Assembly (NCBI GenBank): GCA_900554345.1
Contig: USHH01000055.1
Location: 1-10,868, forward strand
Length of the DNA: 10,868 nt
Reading direction: 5' to 3'
Source: an uncultured Bacteroidales bacterium
Lineage (GTDB): Bacteria > Bacteroidota > Bacteroidia > Bacteroidales > Muribaculaceae
Position 1 is the stretch's first letter. Each line of letters begins with the position of its first letter. The notes under the pieces are model-generated. The model searched no databases. It was not told the DNA's origin and saw nothing but the letters and a program-made list of their open reading frames with translations. Shown one piece after another: positions 1 to 6,044 of the stretch. The position numbers were made by a program, and so were the translations under genes.

Positions 1-97
1 CGCCGGTGTCGGGGTTGAGATACTTGTGGTTCTCACAGATACCGACCTTTATATTTCCTTTTGCCGCCGGACGGCGGCGTGATGGAGCTGCTGACAT
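1..97 (-). CDS. N-terminus of an unrecognised protein, third gene of the tubulin-like operon (partial)
   Basis: Only the first 32 codons are in the window; the gene continues past the left edge. The ATG is at 95-97 on the minus strand. The peptide begins MSAAPSRRRPAAKGNIKVGI and continues CENHKYLNPDTG: a basic, disordered-looking start followed by a more ordered piece holding one Cys and one His spaced as C-x2-H. That spacing could belong to a metal site or a treble-clef-like element, but this is only a guess from 32 residues. The gene starts 47 bp after the stop of the tubulin-like gene, on the same strand and with no visible terminator between, so it is probably co-transcribed with it. The reading frame is open to the edge and codon use is similar to the neighbours. 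I do not recognise the family. Confidence 0.6.
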   Translation of the reverse strand, partial: MSAAPSRRRPAAKGNIKVGICENHKYLNPDTG

Positions 98-99
98 TT

Positions 100-127
100 C
101 TTTAGTCTTTAGTCGTTAGTCTTTGGT
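100..127. repeat. Four tandem heptamers upstream of the partial gene
   Basis: On the plus strand the units are CTTTAGT, CTTTAGT, CGTTAGT and CTTTGGT. Read on the minus strand they form an A-rich leader (units like ACTAAAG) that ends two bases before the ATG of the partial gene. The repeat fills most of the 47-bp gap after the tubulin-like gene. It may act as an A-rich translation leader or simply be a slippage-prone spacer; no hairpin is visible. Confidence 0.7.
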
Positions 128-144
128 CTGTTGTTTTAATGGGC

Positions 145-3100
145 TCACGCGAAAGCCTTGAGGGCCTCCATGGCATGGGCCGCATATTTCTTATACTGCT
201 CGCTGTTGGGGGAGCCGGACTCGGGAAGCACGTTGTTTTTCATCGCGTCCTTCACCTTCTGGGCCATGGCGGCCTTCATCTGGACATGCACCGGCACATT
301 GGCCTGGTCGTCGACCTTCTCCACGATGTCGGCGGAGATTTCAGGAGTCAGCATCGGGGAGGTGAGTATTCCGGTGAAGGTGGGTGAGAGGAGCGAGAAT
401 GTCTCGGAGCCGAAGATGTCGGTCATCACGAGTCCCCAGCCCTTGTTGCCGAGCTCGTCCTCGCCGGGTTTCAGGATGCCGTAGGCGGCGGCCAGGAAGA
501 GGTATTTGATCAGGGCGTCGCCTGTCGGCCCCTCGCCCTCGCCGAAGAGCGGGGGAAGCTCCGTGCCGTCGCCCTCGGAGTGGAGGAGCACACGGTTGGC
601 GGTGTTGGACGACTCGTTGGGTGAGTTGACCAGCGCGTCGTATTTCGACTTGAGGAAGGGCATGTAGTCGATGGTGCGCAGGGGGAAGATGTTCTGATAT
701 GTCACGATCGTGATCTCGTCGGGGCGCGGCGACTCGGCGATGACGAACTTGCGTGTCTCGGTGGCGTTGAAGGCCTGTGTCAGCTTCACGCGAAGGGTGT
801 CGACGAAGGCCTGGAGCTCCGCGTCGTCGGTGTCGAGGTTGGGGAGGCTCACGAGCATGATGGTGTTGGGCCCGGCGGCCGGTGTGGTGGCGGGGTTCTC
901 CGTGTTGCGCATGTGAGTGCTGACGGCCTGCTCGTTGAGGTTGATGTAGACCTCGCTGTTGGCCACTATCATGTTGGCGAAGCGGCCGATCTCGTCGTCG
1001 CTGCCCCCATACATCTGATAGAGCTGCTCGAGCACGTTGAGGCCAAGCACGGGCTGGTTGCGGAGCATCTCGGCGTGGTAGGCGAGGATGCTGTCCCTGA
1101 GCACGGTGACGGCTGCCTCCTCGAGCTGGGCCGAGGCTATGCGCTTGGTGGCCTTCAGGAAGGAGCGCCCTGTGCCGTCGGCGATGTAGTCGCGCATCTT
1201 CTGGCTCAGGAGCTCCATCTTGGGACGGTCGTGGAGAAGGTCGTTGGTGAATTTGACGAGACGCTCCACGTCGGCCACCTCGATGTTGGCCTGACGCAGG
1301 TCGGGCTTGGCGGCGGGGGTGTTGCCTCCGATGAGGGTGCCGTAGGTGTCGATGTGGTCCTGATGCTTGCCCACGAATTCCTGGATCTCGGAGAGCAGGT
1401 TGGAGAAGCGCTGCACGAGCTTCGGGATGAGCCTGCGCTGGAAGATCTGGAGGGAGTCGAGGCGCGTCCTGGCGGCGTATTTGTCTTTCAGCACCTCGGC
1501 GTATTCCGTGAAGAGGTTCTCTTTCGTCTTGGCGAGCATGTTCTTGAGGATACCGGTGCTGCGGAAGTCCTCGGCGATGTCGCTGAGTGTCTCGTCCTGC
1601 TTCTTGATCTCCGACTCGAGGTCGAGGGCCTCGCCGTCCATTCCCTTGTTCTTCTCGTTGAGCATGGCGAGGATGCGTTCGGCGATCTGTCGCACGTCGA
1701 AAGCGGAGTATACGCCCTGCTGCCACTGAGTGAAGAGATTGTCGGCGATCTTGTCGACGATTGCGTCGGCGCTGTCGGAGACCACCTGGTCGCGTGCCTT
1801 GGCCTCATAGTAGGCCTTCACGCCCTTCTCCTCGCGGAAGGCGTCCTCCGGACGCTCGCCGAGGTAGCGGTCTTCGAAATACTGGTCGAGGATCTGGAGG
1901 GGCTGTCCCATCTCCTTGGCCGAGCGGTAGTCGTAGTCGATCGACACCGACTTCCAGTATTCGTCGATCGTTGGGGGGATTTTCTTGTCAGCAGGCGGAA
2001 GGATGGGGATGCTCAGCGAGAGGTCGGCCTCGGAGAGCTTCCAGTTGCGCAGGTTCTCGCGCTTGAGGTATTCATTGTAGTCGCGCCCCTCCTTTCGTGG
2101 CTCGTTGATGAATCCGGCGTCGGGGTCGAAGTTCAGGTAGAGGAACATCTTCACCACGTCGCGGGCTATCATCTCGCTGGCCATCGCCACGAGCTTCTCG
2201 TCGGGGTAGCGCACACGCTTGATGCCGAATGAGCCGACGGCTTTGGTGCGTGCTCTCTCCAGCGGCTTGCCCGGGCGCGTGTTGGTCTTGTATTCCACGA
2301 GGAAGTCAGGACGGTTCTCGCTGCGGAAGTGGCTGGTGAGCCTCTGCATGGCTTCGGTGTCGGGCGAGAAGATGCGGAAATACATCAGGTTGGCCACGAG
2401 CTGCGGCATCACGGTGTAGGAGTCTACCGTGGCGCCCGTGCGGTTCTGGTTGGTGTAGACCGTCAGTGAGAACTGTTTGTTGTCGCCCGGGCGGTTGAGG
2501 GTGATATGGGGCTCGCCTTTCACCACGTCTGCCGGGAGGAAGACTCCGGCGTTGAGGGCGGAGAGCTCGGAGAGGGCTGCGTAGCCGTTGGCGTGGTAGC
2601 GTCCGGCGTCGGCGCCGCTGGGAGGCAGCTGCTCGGGAAGCATGGCGAAGACCTCGATCTTGGCGTTGGAGAGCTGCTGGTCGGCGATGAGCTGGCTCAC
2701 GGCGTCGACGATGGAGCCGGAGCCGGTGCCGCCGGCGAGACCCGCGAAGATGTATATGCTCAGGTCGTTGGCGCTCCCTACGGTGTCGTTGAGCTCCTTG
2801 ACGATGGAGTGCACCTTATTTATATAGTTGTGGGCGTTCTGTGCGAAGAGTATGCGGCCGGCACGGCGTTTCTGGCCGGCTGCCGCGCCCACCTCGCCCA
2901 TGCATGTGCGGATGAACGCTCCGTTGCCGATCACGTGGCGCAGCCGGGGATACGACGAGAGGTTGTCGAAGACGGTGTTGAGGTCTACGTTCTTTATGTC
3001 GAGATACTCGTCGGGGGTAATGGCCGTGTCCTGGCCGTTGACGCGGAGGTCGGGATTGCCGGCGAGGTTGGCCGGGCGCATCTGCTCGTCGCTGTCGATG

Positions 3101-3228
3101 TAGAGGAATCTCACGGGGAGGTTGCGGCGGGCGCGGGCGTCGGAGACGTCGGCCCAGAGCCTTTTGCGGAAATCTCGGAGCACCTTGTATCCGGTGCCTC
3201 CGATGCCGATCATGATGTGGTTTGCCAT
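145..3228 (-). CDS. Large tubulin/FtsZ-like GTPase-fold protein (Tubulin_2-like)
   Basis: This 1027-residue protein carries the landmarks of a tubulin/FtsZ nucleotide-binding domain in the right order. A glycine-rich first loop, GIGGTG, lies at residues 8-13. YIDSDE at 43-48 matches the loop-2 position. GEVGAAAGQKRRAGR at 111-125 matches the loop-3 position. The tubulin signature loop GGTGSGS lies at 166-172, and NGYAALSEL at 214-222 fits the central helix. SFGIKRVRYP follows at about 333-342. The remaining two thirds have no recognised motif; residues 510-625 look strongly helical and charged. There is no signal peptide or membrane segment, so it should be cytoplasmic. The length and motif order fit the bacterial Tubulin_2 family, whose function is poorly known, rather than FtsZ (about 400 residues). 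Whether it polymerises or hydrolyses GTP cannot be read from sequence. It lies 81 bp after the membrane-protein gene and probably shares its transcript. The ATG at 3228 follows an A-rich leader. Confidence 0.88.
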   Translation of the reverse strand: MANHIMIGIGGTGYKVLRDFRKRLWADVSDARARRNLPVRFLYIDSDEQMRPANLAGNPDLRVNGQDTAITPDEYLDIKNVDLNTVFDNLSSYPRLRHVIGNGAFIRTCMGEVGAAAGQKRRAGRILFAQNAHNYINKVHSIVKELNDTVGSANDLSIYIFAGLAGGTGSGSIVDAVSQLIADQQLSNAKIEVFAMLPEQLPPSGADAGRYHANGYAALSELSALNAGVFLPADVVKGEPHITLNRPGDNKQFSLTVYTNQNRTGATVDSYTVMPQLVANLMYFRIFSPDTEAMQRLTSHFRSENRPDFLVEYKTNTRPGKPLERARTKAVGSFGIKRVRYPDEKLVAMASEMIARDVVKMFLYLNFDPDAGFINEPRKEGRDYNEYLKRENLRNWKLSEADLSLSIPILPPADKKIPPTIDEYWKSVSIDYDYRSAKEMGQPLQILDQYFEDRYLGERPEDAFREEKGVKAYYEAKARDQVVSDSADAIVDKIADNLFTQWQQGVYSAFDVRQIAERILAMLNEKNKGMDGEALDLESEIKKQDETLSDIAEDFRSTGILKNMLAKTKENLFTEYAEVLKDKYAARTRLDSLQIFQRRLIPKLVQRFSNLLSEIQEFVGKHQDHIDTYGTLIGGNTPAAKPDLRQANIEVADVERLVKFTNDLLHDRPKMELLSQKMRDYIADGTGRSFLKATKRIASAQLEEAAVTVLRDSILAYHAEMLRNQPVLGLNVLEQLYQMYGGSDDEIGRFANMIVANSEVYINLNEQAVSTHMRNTENPATTPAAGPNTIMLVSLPNLDTDDAELQAFVDTLRVKLTQAFNATETRKFVIAESPRPDEITIVTYQNIFPLRTIDYMPFLKSKYDALVNSPNESSNTANRVLLHSEGDGTELPPLFGEGEGPTGDALIKYLFLAAAYGILKPGEDELGNKGWGLVMTDIFGSETFSLLSPTFTGILTSPMLTPEISADIVEKVDDQANVPVHVQMKAAMAQKVKDAMKNNVLPESGSPNSEQYKKYAAHAMEALKAFA

Positions 3229-3309
3229 ATTGTAATTATTTGTTGTTTGCTGAGAATGGATATGTCGTCGGGAGTGGATAAATGACTGTCTCCCGCCATG
3301 GAGGTTCGA

Positions 3310-3966
3310 TCAGCGCCGGCTGCCCGTCCTTGTGCCGGGGCGTCGTGTGCGTCCCGAGCCGCTGCCGGGGCGGGAGGTGCGACGTGCCTGCCGGGCATGC
3401 GAGCGCGCGTGTGCCTGTCGGTCCTGGAGCTTGATTATGATTAACGCCCCCACTGCCGTCAGCGCCAGGGATATCAGCAGCCTGTTGAGTATCATGCGGT
3501 TGAGCTCGCGGTTGAGCTCGTCATACATCCCCTGGGCGAGATTGGAGGTGTCGAAGCCCTCGAAGAGACCCGACGAGAAGAGCATCCCCATGATGGGATA
3601 TTCCTCCACGGCCTTCTCCACAATCTCCCTCGACTCCTCCGGAAGCACCTCCCTTGGCACGGCATATTGCTCGGGATGAATCACTGACTCGTCGAGCCAT
3701 TCCTTGAAGTCGGCCGCCTTCCATTTCAGTCCGATCGCCGCGCACAGGGGCACGAACTGAAACCAGAGGAGAATTGTCAGTATGCCTGCGGTGACGATGC
3801 TTGCCGGCGAGAAGGTAGACTTCGGATAGAACCCTCTCACAAGCAGCAGGAGCAGCGCCACAAAGGCTATGACAATGAGCACTCCGGCAACAACCGACCA
3901 GAATGCGTGTTGCACAAGATATGAAAGGGCTGTGAATATGCCGGCTGCAATCATCGATGGAATCAT
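3310..3966 (-). CDS. Four-helix membrane protein with arginine-rich tail, partner of the tubulin-like protein
   Basis: I do not recognise this 218-residue protein. Hydrophobic segments lie at about residues 3-19, 22-43, 56-79 and 163-180. Between the third and fourth is a charged soluble region of roughly 80 residues, with WKAADFKEWLDES at 82-94 and several Glu residues. After the last helix comes a 38-residue tail with 12 Arg and only one acidic residue, rich in Gly, Ser, Thr and Pro. By the positive-inside rule the tail, and hence the N-terminus, should face the cytoplasm. The frame stays open to a TTG at 4038, but that codon lies at the predicted transcription start inside a palindrome, so I chose the ATG at 3966, about 75 nt downstream. 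The gene is first in the operon with the tubulin-like gene. A membrane anchor or receptor for that protein is a reasonable inference, not shown. Confidence 0.8.
   Translation of the reverse strand: MIPSMIAAGIFTALSYLVQHAFWSVVAGVLIVIAFVALLLLLVRGFYPKSTFSPASIVTAGILTILLWFQFVPLCAAIGLKWKAADFKEWLDESVIHPEQYAVPREVLPEESREIVEKAVEEYPIMGMLFSSGLFEGFDTSNLAQGMYDELNRELNRMILNRLLISLALTAVGALIIIKLQDRQAHARSHARQARRTSRPGSGSGRTRRPGTRTGSRR
3313..3426 (-). other. Arg-rich, low-complexity C-terminal tail of the membrane protein
   Basis: Codons 181-218 of the membrane protein encode a basic tail (for example SGRTRRPGTRTGSRR) that begins directly after the last hydrophobic helix. It holds 12 Arg in 38 residues. A tail like this could bind nucleic acid, acidic lipids or an acidic protein surface such as a tubulin C-terminal region; the sequence does not decide between these. 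Confidence 0.7.
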
Positions 3967-4015
3967 GAGGCTAACGGGTGGTATGTGTTGGTTAGTTGTG
4001 GTTGTAGTCGCTTTC

Positions 4016-4041
4016 AAATTGATAATCCATATTATCAATTT
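4016..4041. promoter_or_regulatory. Perfect 11-bp inverted repeat at the start of the tubulin-like operon transcript
   Basis: The left arm AAATTGATAAT (4016-4026) and the right arm ATTATCAATTT (4031-4041) are exact reverse complements around the spacer CCAT. On the minus strand the site begins 5 bases downstream of the -7 element at 4047-4054, so it should cover the transcription start and the first 25 or so transcribed bases. An operator for a dimeric repressor is the simplest reading; a 5' leader hairpin is possible, though the AT-rich stem would be weak. Confidence 0.6.
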
Positions 4042-4046
4042 AATTG

Positions 4047-4054
4047 CAAAAGTA
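4047..4054 (-). promoter_or_regulatory. Bacteroidetes -7 element for the membrane protein/tubulin-like operon
   Basis: On the minus strand this reads TACTTTTG, an exact match to TAnnTTTG. No TTTG is found at the -33 distance, so the promoter may be weak or depend on an activator. Transcription should begin near 4040, giving a leader of about 75 nt before the ATG at 3966. The flanking sequence is strongly AT-rich, unlike the genes. Confidence 0.6.
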
Positions 4055-4166
4055 ATAAAAATTCGGTTTTATTATAGGCTTTATATGTTAAAATAATACA
4101 AAGAATGTTAACTGAAATTGGGCTTCGTTATGTAATTGGCTTAATATCCAGTGTGTTGCGGATGGT

Positions 4167-4199
4167 TTTAATCAGCGCGCGGTGGTGGATGGAATTTTG
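4167..4199 (+). promoter_or_regulatory. Possible weak promoter for the nitroreductase
   Basis: TTTA at 4167-4170 and GAATTTTG at 4192-4199 are separated by 21 bp. Each differs by one base from the consensus (TTTG and TAnnTTTG). Transcription would start near 4206 and leave a leader of about 110 nt containing the two inverted repeats described below. No better promoter is visible before the gene. Confidence 0.3.
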
Positions 4200-4204
4200 T
4201 GGGA

Positions 4205-4222
4205 ATCACGGCATTCCGTGAT
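4205..4222. promoter_or_regulatory. Inverted repeat at the predicted nitroreductase transcript start
   Basis: ATCACGG and CCGTGAT are perfect 7-bp arms around the spacer CATT. The site begins 5 bp after the possible -7 element, so it could be an operator overlapping the start site or a small hairpin at the 5' end of the leader. No U-tract follows, so a terminator is unlikely. Confidence 0.4.
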
Positions 4223-4287
4223 GGCGGATGCTTTCAACGGTATGTGCGGTGTCGGCGGCTGTCGCATGCAAACCATATCCATTGCCC

Positions 4288-4307
4288 GTTGTTTTAAGTA
4301 AAACAAC
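4288..4307. promoter_or_regulatory. Perfect 9-bp palindrome just upstream of the nitroreductase start
   Basis: GTTGTTTTA (4288-4296) and TAAAACAAC (4299-4307) are exact reverse complements with only two bases between them, ending 10 bp before the ATG at 4318. A two-base centre is too tight for a stable RNA loop, so a DNA site for a dimeric regulator is more likely than a hairpin. Its presence in the open frame upstream of 4318 argues that the nitroreductase starts at 4318 rather than further upstream. Confidence 0.55.
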
Positions 4308-4317
4308 ATATGATGCT

Positions 4318-4878
4318 ATGAAGGAGAGAGATTTTACATCCGCGGGAAATGCTGCGGTGGATGATATATTGAGTCGTTGGAGTGTGAGGAAGTTCGATGG
4401 GTCGCGGCCGGTCGATGATAAGGATGTGGAGACTGTCCTGCGGGCGGCCATGGCCGCTCCGTCGGGAGTGAACCGTCAGCCGTGGGCATTTTCTGTAGTG
4501 ACGGAAGGGAGTCTGCTCTCATGTCTGGGTGATGTGTCGCCCTATTGCCGTTATGTGGCTGAGGCCCCTCTTGCGATTGTGGTGTTTGGCGACCGGGAGA
4601 GGATGTTGCCCGGGGAGGATGCCGCGCTATGCGAGCTCGACCTTTCCGCCGCTACAGAGAATATCCTTCTGGCGGCTCATGCGTTGGGGCTGGGAGGCAC
4701 CTGGTGTGCCGTCTATCCCAACCGCGATCGCATGCGGAAGCTCGCCGATATCATGCATGCTCCTGACTCACTCATGCCATTTGCCATAATCCCGTTGGGA
4801 TATCCCGGCGAGAGGCGCCATTATATCGACAAGTGGGATCCCTCGAGGGTCTTCCACAACGCTTTCACGTCCCGCTGA
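4318..4878 (+). CDS. Nitroreductase family FMN-dependent oxidoreductase
   Basis: This 186-residue protein has the usual size and motif order of a nitroreductase. RWSVRKFDG at residues 20-28 and APSGVNRQPWAF at 47-58 provide the FMN phosphate- and ring-contacting residues. ENILLAAHALGLGGTW at 114-129 and PLGYPGE at 159-165 are the other family blocks. Such enzymes are cytoplasmic dimers that use NAD(P)H and FMN to reduce nitroaromatics, quinones or flavins; the physiological substrate is not evident here. The frame is open upstream to an ATG at 4228, but those extra 30 residues do not resemble the family and are interrupted by a palindrome, so 4318 was chosen. It is probably monocistronic, because the next gene has its own promoter 29 bp after its stop. 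It is the divergent neighbour of the tubulin-like operon, which need not mean shared function. Confidence 0.9.
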   Translation: MKERDFTSAGNAAVDDILSRWSVRKFDGSRPVDDKDVETVLRAAMAAPSGVNRQPWAFSVVTEGSLLSCLGDVSPYCRYVAEAPLAIVVFGDRERMLPGEDAALCELDLSAATENILLAAHALGLGGTWCAVYPNRDRMRKLADIMHAPDSLMPFAIIPLGYPGERRHYIDKWDPSRVFHNAFTSR

Positions 4879-4906
4879 GTGTGAAATCTGGGTTCGGACA
4901 CGACGA

Positions 4907-4938
4907 TTTGCGGCAATCGGTGGAAAGCGCTAACTTTG
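4907..4938 (+). promoter_or_regulatory. Consensus Bacteroidetes promoter for the beta-lactamase
   Basis: TTTG at 4907-4910 and TAACTTTG at 4931-4938 are exact matches to both elements, separated by 20 bp. Transcription should start near 4945, 12 nt or so before the ATG at 4957. The upstream in-frame TTG at 4936 lies inside the -7 element and so cannot be the start. Confidence 0.8.
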
Positions 4939-4956
4939 CGGAAAATCATAAATGCT

Positions 4957-5934
4957 ATGGGATTCTGCAAATGTATCGGAAAAGTGTTGGGTAACCATTA
5001 TAAGGGTGTTGCGGTTATGGTTGCGACCGTAGCGGCGTGTGCGGCCGTCGCTGCCGGTTGCTCTTCCGCGAAAGAAAGCGGGCAAAGCCCGGCATATGTC
5101 GACTTGCTCGAGGATTCGATATCAGGCATCGCCGCCCGTTATCCCGGCGACATCGGAGTGGCTGTCATCGTCAACGACTCCGATACGGTAGCCGTCAACG
5201 ACAGCAGCATATATCCGATGATGAGTGTCTTCAAGCTTCACCAGGCGCTGGCCGTGTGTCATGACCTCGACCGCCGTGGGGTGTCGCTCGACTCGGTAGT
5301 GACCCTCTTCCGCGACAGCCTCGATCTCCATACCTGGAGTCCGATGCTCAAGGATTATCAGGAGCCTGTCATCCGGATTCCTGTAGGCCGGTTGCTGCGC
5401 TACACCCTGACCAGCAGCGACAACAACGCCAGCAACTACATGTTTCATCATCTGGTCGACGTGCGTGCGACCGACAGTCTGATTGCCACGATGATTCCCC
5501 GCGCCTCTTTCCGCATCGCCTGTTCGGAAGACGAGATGCAGGCCGACCACGGCAAGGCATACTTCAACTACACGTCGCCGCTCGGAGCCGCCATGCTTAT
5601 CAACAGGGTCTTCACCGACAGCCTTGTCTCCCGGGAGAAGCAGGACCATATCAAGACGTCGCTCGCGGAATGCGTCACCGGCGCCGACCGCATCGTGGCT
5701 CCGCTCCTCGGCAGGCATGGCGTGAGCGTGGCGCATAAGACCGGCTCCGGCTATGTCAACGAGAGGGGTGAGCTTGTCGCCCATAATGACGTGGCTTATG
5801 TATGTCTGCCCAACGGCGTCGGCTATTCGCTTGCTGTATTCGTCAAGGACTTCAAAGGCTCCGAGGCGCAGGCCTCGGAGCCTGTCGCCCGCATTTCGGG
5901 TGCCGTCTACTCCATCCTCTCCGGTCTGCAGTGA
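4957..5934 (+). CDS. Class A serine beta-lactamase, subclass A2 (CfxA/PER-like), probable lipoprotein
   Basis: This 325-residue protein hydrolyses the beta-lactam ring through an active-site serine. All class A motifs are present: SVFK at residues 90-93 (Ser70-x-x-Lys73), SDN at 154-156, and KTG at 261-263. The omega-loop sequence CSEDEMQADHGKAYFNY at about 189-205 places a Glu and an Asn at the Glu166 and Asn170 positions. The extended omega loop with an EMxADH-like element is typical of the A2 branch (CfxA, CepA, CblA, PER). The N-terminus has a lysine-containing region and a hydrophobic core, ending at AAGC with Cys35 as the likely lipidation site, so the enzyme probably sits on a membrane facing the periplasm. 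The ATG at 4957 was chosen because the promoter covers the earlier in-frame TTG at 4936. The substrate range cannot be read from sequence. No mobile element is nearby, so it looks chromosomal. Confidence 0.92.
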   Translation: MGFCKCIGKVLGNHYKGVAVMVATVAACAAVAAGCSSAKESGQSPAYVDLLEDSISGIAARYPGDIGVAVIVNDSDTVAVNDSSIYPMMSVFKLHQALAVCHDLDRRGVSLDSVVTLFRDSLDLHTWSPMLKDYQEPVIRIPVGRLLRYTLTSSDNNASNYMFHHLVDVRATDSLIATMIPRASFRIACSEDEMQADHGKAYFNYTSPLGAAMLINRVFTDSLVSREKQDHIKTSLAECVTGADRIVAPLLGRHGVSVAHKTGSGYVNERGELVAHNDVAYVCLPNGVGYSLAVFVKDFKGSEAQASEPVARISGAVYSILSGLQ

Positions 5935-5969
5935 TCAGGTCAGGGTTTTCCACGATTTTTGACGGAAAT

Positions 5970-6000
5970 TTTGGATAATTAAGATTTGTTAGTAATTTTG
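5970..6000 (+). promoter_or_regulatory. Consensus Bacteroidetes promoter for the outer-membrane protein
   Basis: TTTG at 5970-5973 and TAATTTTG at 5993-6000 match both elements exactly, with a 19-bp spacer. The start should be near 6007, leaving a leader of about 38 nt before the ATG at 6045. The 5935-5969 stretch between the beta-lactamase stop and this promoter shows no convincing terminator. Confidence 0.8.
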
Positions 6001-6044
6001 CAAGAGTTATTGCAGATTTTAACCAATCATCCAACCTGAATATT

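Larger units (their letters stand above)
3967..4317. other. AT-rich divergent regulatory region between the tubulin-like operon and the nitroreductase
   Basis: This 351-bp gap separates two divergent transcription units and holds no convincing gene. Open frames that reach into it from both sides begin at unlikely start codons. It contains the leader, palindrome and -7 element of the minus-strand operon (3967-4054), an unassigned AT-rich stretch (about 4060-4150), a near-consensus plus-strand promoter (4167-4199) and two further inverted repeats (4205-4222, 4288-4307). It is much richer in A+T than the flanking genes. Confidence 0.7.

Noticed and set aside
341..1726. Second minus-strand open frame of 461 codons inside the tubulin-like gene
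   Set aside because: It is a different frame on the same strand, with an Arg/His/Pro-rich translation typical of shifted GC-rich coding sequence.
913..2232. Long plus-strand open frame (439 codons) opposite the tubulin-like gene
   Set aside because: It is antisense to a gene with clear tubulin motifs. Its protein is dominated by V, E, L, G, D and H, as expected from the complement of GC-rich coding sequence, and it has no promoter or recognisable domain.
3869..4096. Possible small plus-strand membrane peptide (75 codons)
   Set aside because: It overlaps the hydrophobic helices of the minus-strand membrane protein and its promoter; the hydrophobicity is a mirror of that gene and the AT-rich region.
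4228..4317. Thirty-codon N-terminal extension of the nitroreductase, possible signal peptide
   Set aside because: The extension does not look like the family, contains a perfect palindrome, and the family is cytoplasmic. The ATG at 4318 gives the normal length.
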